Part shown: positions 6,921 through 13,900 of the stretch, one piece after another
How positions within the stretch are numbered: the first letter of the stretch is position 1
How the letters are laid out: the number at the start of each line of letters is the position of its first letter
DNA from: DATDRM01 sp035291705
Lineage (GTDB): Bacteria; Chloroflexota; Anaerolineae; Anaerolineales; UBA4823
Direction of reading: 5' to 3'
Assembly: GCA_035291705.1 (NCBI GenBank)
Contig: DATDRM010000173.1
Location: 1-14,411, forward strand
DNA length: 14,411 nt
Program-made: the position numbers and the translations under genes
The notes under the pieces: model-generated
Databases searched by the model: none
Seen by the model: only the letters and a program-made list of their open reading frames with translations
Told to the model about the DNA's origin: nothing

Positions 6921-7946
6921 CTACAAATTTCCCTGTTTACCTGATTCCTCTTTCTTCTCCCTAATTCTGGCAAACTTCTCCGCCATATACTTCCTGGTCT
7001 CTGCCATCGTCTCTTCGACCAATGGATACCCAAACCAGGCTGTCGTCACGCCGAAAAGGGAGCCCGTTAATGTGCGTAAAAGGGGAGTGCTCTCCCTAAA
7101 GGAGATCAAGATGAAGGGTGGTATGGAGTTTAGCGGAGGTTGACTCAGCAGCTGGCTCAAACCGTCCATACCGATCGGAAAGATGCCAATCGCAATCCAT
7201 ATATACCAGGGCAGTGATTTGATCCGCCGTCCAGTGAGGCTGAAGACTAGACCGAAGGCTAAGATTCCACCGTATATTGCCACGTCGCGCTGGCAAAGCC
7301 CGACTTTATACCCAACCAGCGGATTGCCAACGAACCTCCGTGCTCCCCATTGGTCGTTTTCATCCAATCCGATCGCTTGCCCAAATGGAATCAAACCATC
7401 AACCTTCGCCTCCACCCGGGGATAGGCCGGCTGTTCCCCAAACAAGAACCAGGACCGATAGGCGAGTTGGTGACAAACAGCGCCATAAGCCCGGTAAATG
7501 ATAACCGCTGGAGTGGTAAAACCGGCCTCCATAAACACTGGCGCCAGCACAGGCAGACCCATATAGATCACAACTAAGCTGTTGATCAAAAGCAAATAAT
7601 GGTTGGAAAGCCAATAAGAAAACCGGTCAGCCCCCGTAATCGTCGAGCCACTTCGGGCTTTTGCTTGATCATTGAACTGCTTGATCGCCTGAATGTCCTT
7701 CGCCCGCTCTGTGGCCGCCCTTAAAGTCACCTCAAGCTCTTGCTTCGTAAAAGGCGCCTTCAATCGATAAGGCCCTACCTCAACCACTGGGACATCCAGC
7801 CCATAAGCACGTTGCAGATCCCGGTTACCATCGACGTTCACTACCTCCAGACGGTGCGGGATTTGTGCTTGTAAGGCCTTTAAATTAGCCAGAGCTACAT
7901 CGCACAAATGGCAATCGTCTCGACTGTATAAGGTAACCGCGATCAT
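6921..7946 (-). CDS. Fusion of a glutaredoxin-like domain with a DUF2085 membrane domain
   Basis: The protein has 341 residues. Residues 1-80 form a glutaredoxin-like (DUF836 type) thioredoxin fold with active site C12-H-L-C15, the cis-proline P53 in DVPVVEV, and a typical beta-alpha-beta pattern. A linker (80-105) leads to a membrane domain with about four spans (near 113-140, 222-238, 247-265 and 293-310). The DUF2085 hallmarks are CHQLAYRSWFLFG starting at C158, LCQRDVAIYGG at 217-227 and GMDGLSQLL at 259-267. The function of DUF2085 is not known; its invariant Cys and His suggest metal or redox chemistry (inference). The start overlaps the tlpA stop by 4 bp (ATGA) and has AGGAG 7 bp upstream, so it is translationally coupled to the thioredoxin gene. 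The C-terminal tail is highly charged (KFARIREKKEES). The domain calls are good; the joint role is inferred. Confidence 0.85.
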   Translation of the reverse strand: MIAVTLYSRDDCHLCDVALANLKALQAQIPHRLEVVNVDGNRDLQRAYGLDVPVVEVGPYRLKAPFTKQELEVTLRAATERAKDIQAIKQFNDQAKARSGSTITGADRFSYWLSNHYLLLINSLVVIYMGLPVLAPVFMEAGFTTPAVIIYRAYGAVCHQLAYRSWFLFGEQPAYPRVEAKVDGLIPFGQAIGLDENDQWGARRFVGNPLVGYKVGLCQRDVAIYGGILAFGLVFSLTGRRIKSLPWYIWIAIGIFPIGMDGLSQLLSQPPLNSIPPFILISFRESTPLLRTLTGSLFGVTTAWFGYPLVEETMAETRKYMAEKFARIREKKEESGKQGNL

Positions 7947-8509
7947 TTTCCGACTCCTACCTGGGCTAAATACCTGTCTAATTGTTCACCCGTCATTAAA
8001 CCTATATGGTACACCTGCACGATCCCCTCAGCATCTACCAGGTAAGTGGTTGGGTATCCGCGCACCCGGTAGAGGTCTTGCACTTTGGCTCCTGGGTCTA
8101 GTAAAACCTCAAAAGTCAATCCCAGCTCATCGACAAACTTTTGCACCTCATCTGCTGGTTCGTCAAAATCCACCGCTAATACGGCTAACTCCGGGCGATA
8201 TCGCTGATACCGTTCCTGGATGGCTGGCATCTCCAGGCGACATGGACCGCACCAGGTTGCCCAAAAATTAATCAATACGACCGTCCCCCGCAATCCACTT
8301 AGTCGAATGCGGTCCCCAGCTAGGTTTATGAGTTCAAAATCAGGTGCCGGTGAACCGATCGCCGGAGAGGCAGAAAGGCTCTTGCCTGCTGCAATTTCTT
8401 GTGCACCGAACAAGCGCTGCCCATTCACTCTTCCAAAGAAGACCAGGACTCCTAACCCAACCCCAACGATTAACCCGGCGAATAATACCAGAACGTCTTT
8501 CCGCTTCAA
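7943..8509 (-). CDS. TlpA/ResA-like membrane-anchored thiol-disulfide oxidoreductase
   Basis: The protein has 188 residues. An N-terminal KRK followed by a hydrophobic segment at about 6-26 acts as a membrane anchor or uncleaved signal. The rest is an extracytoplasmic AhpC/TSA-Redoxin type thioredoxin fold with INFWATWCGPC (active Cys C87 and C90) and the cis-proline loop RGYPTTYLVD (P153). Such proteins reduce disulfides outside the cytoplasm, for example in apocytochrome c or redox enzymes, using electrons from CcdA, which is encoded immediately upstream (30-bp gap). The start is TTG 8509; no ATG or GTG exists in frame between the ccdA stop and this codon, and AGGA lies 9 bp upstream. The stop overlaps the next gene's ATG by 4 bp. 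Whether it serves cytochrome maturation (ResA role) or general reduction cannot be told, because no ccsA or ccsB gene is in view. Confidence 0.9.
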   Translation of the reverse strand: MKRKDVLVLFAGLIVGVGLGVLVFFGRVNGQRLFGAQEIAAGKSLSASPAIGSPAPDFELINLAGDRIRLSGLRGTVVLINFWATWCGPCRLEMPAIQERYQRYRPELAVLAVDFDEPADEVQKFVDELGLTFEVLLDPGAKVQDLYRVRGYPTTYLVDAEGIVQVYHIGLMTGEQLDRYLAQVGVGK

Positions 8510-8539
8510 AGCTAACCGTCCTATCGTTAGATATGCCCT

Positions 8540-9487
8540 TCATCCGCCGATGGGCGCTTCCCGTTCTTCACTCGCGAATACCTGATCCCCACCTTGCTTA
8601 ATATTCGTTGGCTTGAGAAGCAGTGCAGCTGGCAACGCCACAAAGATCAGCGCTGCACCGAAAAACCACCAATCGATAAAATTCCGGCCTTTCTGACGAG
8701 CGATGAAGGCCGGGATCAGCCCCAATATCCCCGCCAGGCAGACGCCGATCAAAATATATAAACCAACCCTTGCTTCGTCAAAAGTCCCGAAGAAAAAACC
8801 CAGGCCGGCAATCTGCTCGAAACGACCAAAGAAAAGCAAAATACCGACCGCGATCATCAGCACACCCATGGCGATCTCGACGTAATGAACCACCTTCCTG
8901 TACCGCTTTAAAGCAACTGTCACCAGGCTGATTTGCGTAGCTGCAATGAGGAACGGGATCGCCAACCCAGCAGAATAAAACACCAGTAACCAGAATCCTT
9001 GCGATATAGAACCAGTGCTCAACGATAACGTCAAGATCGTCCCCAGGATCGGCCCGACGCACGGCGACCACCCGGCCGAGAAGAACACCCCCAGCAAAGC
9101 CGACGATAGGTAGCCCCATTTCGGGTCAGGAGTCTTTTGCCGGCGAACATCATATAACAGGAAAGGGATACGGATCAGACCGGTCATGTGCAAACCGAAG
9201 ATAACCACCACCACACCGCCGATCTTGGTCAAATACGGGCGTAAATCGAATAGCAGGCTGCCAATCGCCGAGGCTCCCAATCCCAAAAGTATGAATACGG
9301 TGCTGAATCCCAACACGAAGGCGACCCCGTGGCTGACAGTCGTCCAGCGGTTCGTATTCTGACTACCTACCGCCCGCCCGCTGAGATAACCTATGTAGGC
9401 TGGCACCAGTGAAAATACGCACGGTGAGAGAAACGAAGCTAATCCACCTAAAAATGCGATCCCTAAACCGAAGTTTGTTACGTCCAT
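8540..9487 (-). CDS. ccdA: CcdA-family transmembrane thiol reductase with a C-terminal extension
   Basis: The protein has 315 residues. Two pseudo-symmetric halves each carry a catalytic cysteine in an SPC motif: ASFLSPCVFSLVPAY (C23) and SAGWSPCVGPILG (C143). Six spans of the DsbD-beta/CcdA core fill residues 5-225. This membrane protein carries reducing power from cytoplasmic thioredoxin to outward-facing thioredoxins, here most likely the TlpA-like product downstream. Typical CcdA proteins have about 220-240 residues; this one adds about 75, with two more predicted spans at about 242-263 and 272-292 and a polar tail. ATG 9487 is preferred over a TTG 6 bp upstream because GGAGA at 9497-9501 sits at the right distance for the ATG and is too close to the TTG. 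The 98-bp gap from the L,D-transpeptidase gene holds a duplicated 9-bp motif. Confidence 0.92.
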   Translation of the reverse strand: MDVTNFGLGIAFLGGLASFLSPCVFSLVPAYIGYLSGRAVGSQNTNRWTTVSHGVAFVLGFSTVFILLGLGASAIGSLLFDLRPYLTKIGGVVVVIFGLHMTGLIRIPFLLYDVRRQKTPDPKWGYLSSALLGVFFSAGWSPCVGPILGTILTLSLSTGSISQGFWLLVFYSAGLAIPFLIAATQISLVTVALKRYRKVVHYVEIAMGVLMIAVGILLFFGRFEQIAGLGFFFGTFDEARVGLYILIGVCLAGILGLIPAFIARQKGRNFIDWWFFGAALIFVALPAALLLKPTNIKQGGDQVFASEEREAPIGG

Positions 9488-9496
9488 TAACAAGAT

Positions 9497-9501
9497 TCTC
9501 C
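9497..9501 (-). promoter_or_regulatory. Ribosome binding site that fixes the ccdA start
   Basis: The minus strand reads GGAGA here, with spacing of about 9 bases to ATG 9487. The in-frame TTG at 9493 would leave only a few bases, so the shorter product is favoured. Confidence 0.6.
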
Positions 9502-9519
9502 ATTAATTATTTTCGAGGT

Positions 9520-9528
9520 AACCATCAT
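9520..9528 (-). repeat. ATGATGGTT motif, copy 1 (ccdA leader)
   Basis: On the minus strand this is ATGATGGTT, one of three exact copies upstream of ccdA and the L,D-transpeptidase gene. The others are at 9548-9556 and 10708-10716. The function is unknown. Confidence 0.4.
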
Positions 9529-9547
9529 CCGCCTGCCTACCTCATCC

Positions 9548-9556
9548 AACCATCAT
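9548..9556 (-). repeat. ATGATGGTT motif, copy 2 (ccdA leader)
   Basis: This copy lies 28 bp from copy 1. Its identity with copy 3 extends to 11 bp (ATGATGGTTGG). It could be an operator or chance. Confidence 0.4.
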
Positions 9557-9585
9557 GAAACTACTCAATAACAGATTGTGAACGA

Positions 9586-10683
9586 TTATTCTTCCAAAAC
9601 TTTGATTCGAGTACTGGTTTCTCCAGTAACGGTAATATCGTTATCGCCAGTGTCAAATGGTACTACTGGGAGCGTCCAACGGAAGATCCACTTGGCGTCT
9701 TCCGGGCGAGCGTTAACACACCCATGGCTCATCGGTTCACCGAAATTATTGTGCCAGTAGGTAGAATGGATCGCCACCCCCTCTCCGTGAAAGAGAGACG
9801 TCCAGCCGATCCCGGGAAGATCCCATCCTTCTGTGTTCGTCCCACCGGACATGTGTAATGAGTGTAATTTACGCCAAATGGGAAATCCTTCACTGCCGAT
9901 CGCCGAGATTGGCGTCGAGCCAGTTGACACTCCAGAGGATATGCGGCAAAAATAAACTTCACGCTCGCCCTCAAAGCAGGAGAGCATCTGCTCCTCCCAA
10001 CGTACATGGACGACGATGCGCTTATTCTCGGCTTCAGGGTTGATCGGCACTAGCTCTTCCGCCGGGATCGGGCGGAATGCCTTCGCTGGCGCCCACAGGA
10101 TATCGCCTGGATTCCCGTACCGTTCGTTAACTCTATACCAGACTTGGCCGTTTTCGTCGCCTTTGATCTGGTCCACCCATAAAATTTGGTTGTAGTATAA
10201 GCGTAGGGGCAAGCCGTTTTCGACACGGAATTCAAGGAAGCTCGATCGCGGGGGCGGGTTGTCGAGGATCGCGTCCACCCAGGGTACCGTCACTTCTACC
10301 CACATGCCCAGCTCCTGGCCCGTTTGAGGTAAAGCAGTCATCGGCTGGTTGGGTAAATTGCGCACCGGGATGAGATCTCCCGACCATATATAACCTTCCG
10401 GAGTCTCTACATAGCGCTGGTTATTCCTTAAGGGACGAATCCCAACAGATTCTCGCAGCCAGGGAACGACAGTGTCCTCATAGAGAACGCCCAGCGTCTT
10501 GCTGTTATGATCCGGCTTTTCCTTTAGATCGACGGAATACCAACCTACTCGGCCTAACCGCTCCGCTTGGGGGAAATCTGGCAAGGCGAACAAGCGCTGC
10601 CCCCACGGGCGCAACGCCAGGCTACCCAAGGATAGGGCGCATAGCTTGAGGAAATCACGTCGTGAAAGCGATCTTCTCTGCAT
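9586..10683 (-). CDS. Tat-exported YkuD-family L,D-transpeptidase
   Basis: The protein has 365 residues. The N-terminus has a twin-arginine signal, SRRDFLKLC at 7-15, followed by a hydrophobic stretch to about residue 34. Residues about 45-215 look like beta-rich SH3-like or substrate-binding modules. The C-terminal YkuD catalytic domain (about 222-350) has HSTYW (H306) and MSHGCVNARPEDAKW with H320 and the nucleophile C322. These enzymes form 3-3 peptidoglycan cross-links or attach proteins to the wall, outside the cytoplasm. Tat export suggests folding before transport, unusual for this class, which mostly uses Sec. The start at ATG 10683 has only a weak ribosome site. A predicted promoter lies at 10797-10825. 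The next gene, ccdA, follows after 98 bp with no terminator seen, so this may be the first gene of the leftward run. Confidence 0.92.
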   Translation of the reverse strand: MQRRSLSRRDFLKLCALSLGSLALRPWGQRLFALPDFPQAERLGRVGWYSVDLKEKPDHNSKTLGVLYEDTVVPWLRESVGIRPLRNNQRYVETPEGYIWSGDLIPVRNLPNQPMTALPQTGQELGMWVEVTVPWVDAILDNPPPRSSFLEFRVENGLPLRLYYNQILWVDQIKGDENGQVWYRVNERYGNPGDILWAPAKAFRPIPAEELVPINPEAENKRIVVHVRWEEQMLSCFEGEREVYFCRISSGVSTGSTPISAIGSEGFPIWRKLHSLHMSGGTNTEGWDLPGIGWTSLFHGEGVAIHSTYWHNNFGEPMSHGCVNARPEDAKWIFRWTLPVVPFDTGDNDITVTGETSTRIKVLEE

Positions 10684-10707
10684 CTCAATTCAATTGACGA
10701 TCCGACC

Positions 10708-10716
10708 AACCATCAT
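10708..10716 (-). repeat. ATGATGGTT motif, copy 3 (L,D-transpeptidase leader)
   Basis: This copy lies 24 bp upstream of the L,D-transpeptidase ATG. It matches copy 2 over 11 bp (ATGATGGTTGG). Confidence 0.4.
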
Positions 10717-10796
10717 CTTACCAAAAGGAATTTCATTTCGTGTGCTACCGATGGCAGCTAAAAAACTCGATACAGATTATTGATTACTATCCATTA

Positions 10797-10825
10797 AGCA
10801 TACCCGCAAAGAGTATCCGGGTCAA
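10797..10825 (-). promoter_or_regulatory. Predicted promoter for the L,D-transpeptidase (and possibly the leftward run)
   Basis: On the minus strand, TTGACC (10825-10820) and TATGCT (10802-10797) are 17 bp apart. Transcription would start near 10790, leaving a leader of about 107 nt. Confidence 0.5.
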
Positions 10826-10835
10826 TATATGAATA

Positions 10836-10902
10836 ATTGGAGGAGTATTAATAGTTGGTGAGCAAATTCTTCTTCCAACATCACATTGATTAGTACTCCA
10901 AT
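10836..10902. promoter_or_regulatory. Possible operator: inverted ATTGGAG / CTCCAAT
   Basis: ATTGGAG at 10836-10842 and CTCCAAT at 10896-10902 are inverted copies. The right arm lies within the spacer of the predicted cyclase promoter. The arms are 53 bp apart, so paired binding sites are more plausible than an RNA hairpin. This is speculative. Confidence 0.25.
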
Positions 10903-10915
10903 ACCATGCTAAAAT
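10886..10915 (+). promoter_or_regulatory. Predicted promoter for the cyclase gene
   Basis: TTGATT at 10886-10891 and TAAAAT at 10910-10915 are 18 bp apart. The start point would be near 10922, giving a leader of about 70 nt before ATG 10992. Confidence 0.5.
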
Positions 10916-10991
10916 ATTAGTAAGCTTTTATTTTTCTTCTGGAATTCCCACTGCTTGGATGAATTGATGCAGACCCAGGAATCCATCACAG

Positions 10992-13900
10992 ATGATATGT
11001 CCAAACTGCCAAACTGAAAACCCTTCCCCGGCCCGCTTCTGTGCAAACTGCGGAAAAGCCCTCGTTATGCGCTGCTCGAACTGCCAGGCGGAACTGGCTG
11101 CCTGGGCGCGCTTCTGTATGTATTGCGGTCAGTCTGCGCGTATTAAGACAGCCGATGATGACGCCAGGCACGCCCGTCTGGCAGCCGCTGCCCCAGCTCC
11201 CCTGGCTGAAAAAGCACGCGCTGCAACCCTTTCTGGGGAGCGGCGTGTCGTCACCGTCCTGTTCGTTGACGTAGTCGGCTCAACCGATCTGGCCGGGCGA
11301 CTGGACATCGAATCTTGGTCGCGGCTCATGAATGACGCCTTCGACCGCATCACGCCGATCATCTATCGCTATGAAGGCACGATCGCGCGTTTATTAGGTG
11401 ACTCGCTGGTTGTCTTCTTCGGTTCACCGCTCGCCCACGAGGACGATCCCATGCGGGGAGTACGCGCGGCTCTCGACTCGCTACAGGCTATCCAGGTATA
11501 TGCTGCCCAAGTTTCAAAGGAATATAACATTAAATTCGATATGCGTTTTTGCCTGAACACCGGACCGGTGGTTGTCGGCCCAATAAGCAACGATCTCAAA
11601 TATGAATACACCGCAATCGGAGGCGCCGTAAACCTCGCCGCGCGCCTTAAGTTCGCTGCCCAACCGATGACGGTTTTGGTCTCAGAGAATACGCATCGGT
11701 TCGTGGCACCCGTTTTCGATTGTCTGGATCTCGGATCGATCGAAGTCAAAGACCGCGGCGAGCCGCTCCGCGTTTACCAGGTACTCGGTTTGAAAGCAGA
11801 ACCAGGCAGCTTGCGTGGCCTGGTTGGCCTGGGAAGCCCAATGGTCGGGAGGGACAAGGAACTGGTCAGGTTACTCACCCTATGCGATACGGTTCGCACT
11901 GGGCTGGGTCGCGCCGTACTGGTTAAAGGTGAACCTGGACTGGGCAAGACTCGCCTAATCACAGAGTGGGAGGCTGGCATCGCCGCTTCCAACCGATCGC
12001 CGGCTCCCCAATGGGCCGAAGGACGCTGCCTGTCTTATGGCCAGGGCATGGCTTATCACCTGGTATCTGATCTACTGCGATCGCTGCTTGGAATCAATCG
12101 ACTGGCTGGCGAAGTGGAAACGCGCGCCGCTCTCCTGGCGCTGATGACCGATCTGTTCGAAGAGAATGCCGACCAGCCTTCTGTGGAGCCGGCGGGAGCG
12201 GTCATCCCCTCCGCCGCTCTGGGGGTCTACCCTTACCTGGGCCATCTTCTCAACTTGAACCTGGAAGAGGAAGCCCTGGAATACCTGCGGCCGCTCGACC
12301 CTCAGGCTCTCCAGGCACATTACGCTACTGCGCTGCGCCAGTTATTGCAGGCCTTAGCATCTCGCCGGCCACTGATCTTGATCCTGGAAGACCTGCACTG
12401 GAGCGATCCAGCTTCGATTGAGACGTTAGCCAAGTCACTGCCGTTGGTCTTCTCAGCATCAGTATTGTTCTGCCTGGTGATCCGGCCCGATCGAGATTCC
12501 ACAGGTTGGAAACTGGTCACAGCAGCGCGTGAGCTCCTGGGAAATAGCTTGTCGGAAATCTCCCTGGAACCCCTGTCAGAGAGAGACAGCCGGCAGCTCA
12601 TTGCCAATTTGCTGGAAATCGAGGCCTTGCCCGATCCGATGCGCACCCTGATCCTACAAAAATCCGAAGGCAATCCTTTCTTCGTCGAAGAGGTTGTACG
12701 CATGCTGATCGAACGCAACGCAATTATGCGCCATGGGAGAGGTTGGATCGCCAGCCCAGGCATCGAGAAAGTCGATATCCCTGACAACCTGCAGGGATTA
12801 TTAACGGCGCGCATTGACCGTCTGTCTGATGAAGGCAAATACACGCTACGCGTGGCTTCGGTAGTGGGACGCCAGTTTCCTGTCAAGGTGCTCCAGCAAG
12901 TTTTGGGACAGGACGGTCCAGCTGCCAAGTCTGCACTCGGAGAAACTATTAACACGCTCAGCAATCTTGAGTCGGCCGGGTTGATCCGCGTCGCCTCAGT
13001 CGAACCAGAGCTGGAATACCTCTTCCTTCACACGCTGGTGCAAGATGCAGCTTACGCCTCGATACTGGTTTCCGATCGCAAGCGCTTACACCTGGCGGTG
13101 GGTGAGACAGTTGAAAATATGTATCCACACCGGCTCGACTCGCGCGAATTGGCTCCTCGCCTAGCCCAACATTTCTCTGAAGCCGGGGAAGACCAGCGCG
13201 CCTTGAAGTATTTCTCATTGGCTGGGGAAGCTGCCCTGGCATCTTTCGCAAACCAGGAGGCGGAAAACCATTTTCGCCGCGGGCTTTCTCTGGCCTGCAC
13301 TCCACCTCAGCGAGCAGAACTTCTGGTTGGATTGGGCGAAGCGCTGAATAACCAGAGCCGTTTTGAAGACGCGATCCACATTTGGCAGGAAGCGATCGGC
13401 TTTTACCAGTCCCTTCCCGAGCCTGATAGGGTGGCGCGCCTGTATGCCCGTTCAGCACGCGCCGCCTGGTGGGATGGTAAAACTCCCCTGGGGTTACGCC
13501 TCTGCCAGGAAGGATTAGAGGCGACCACTGGAGCGCCCGAGAGCTCCGACATCGCTTTCCTGGTGCATGAGGCGGCTCGAGAATACCACTTCAACGGAAT
13601 CCCTGGGCCGGCAAAAGAACTCTGCTTGAAAGCCCTCGAAATGGCCGAAAAATTGGGGGCGATTGAAGTCCAGGCAGACGCGCTCACAACGCTTGGCATA
13701 TTGCCCGATATAACTCCTGAAGAGTCACTAGAAGCCCTGGCGAAAGCAGTTGAATTAGCCGAGTCTTCTGGATTGCTGATTATTGCCACCCGCGCCCATT
13801 CCAACCTGGGCTCGATGAAAAAAGTTTTTTATGGCGACATGGAAGCGGCTCGTTGCCATTACCAACGGGCGGTCGACATCACCCGTCAACGTGGCGTACT

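Larger units (their letters stand above)
10684..10991. other. Divergent intergenic region between the L,D-transpeptidase and cyclase genes
   Basis: This is 308 bp of AT-rich sequence with no supported gene. It holds a minus-strand promoter (10797-10825), a plus-strand promoter (10886-10915), an inverted repeat ATTGGAG/CTCCAAT (10836-10902), a duplicated ATTGATTA (10779-10786 and 10885-10892), and the third ATGATGGTT motif. No riboswitch or terminator was recognised. Confidence 0.6.

Noticed and set aside
10967..11017. Short 16-codon open frame (MQTQESITDDMSKLPN) overlapping the cyclase start in another frame
   Set aside because: It has a weak ribosome site and no recognisable leader-peptide feature; upstream-frame regulation is possible but unsupported.
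13403..13804. Minus-strand open frames opposite the cyclase/TPR gene (also 12320-12964, 12958-13458 and 11369-11749)
   Set aside because: They are antisense to a continuous, motif-rich plus-strand frame and show no family features.
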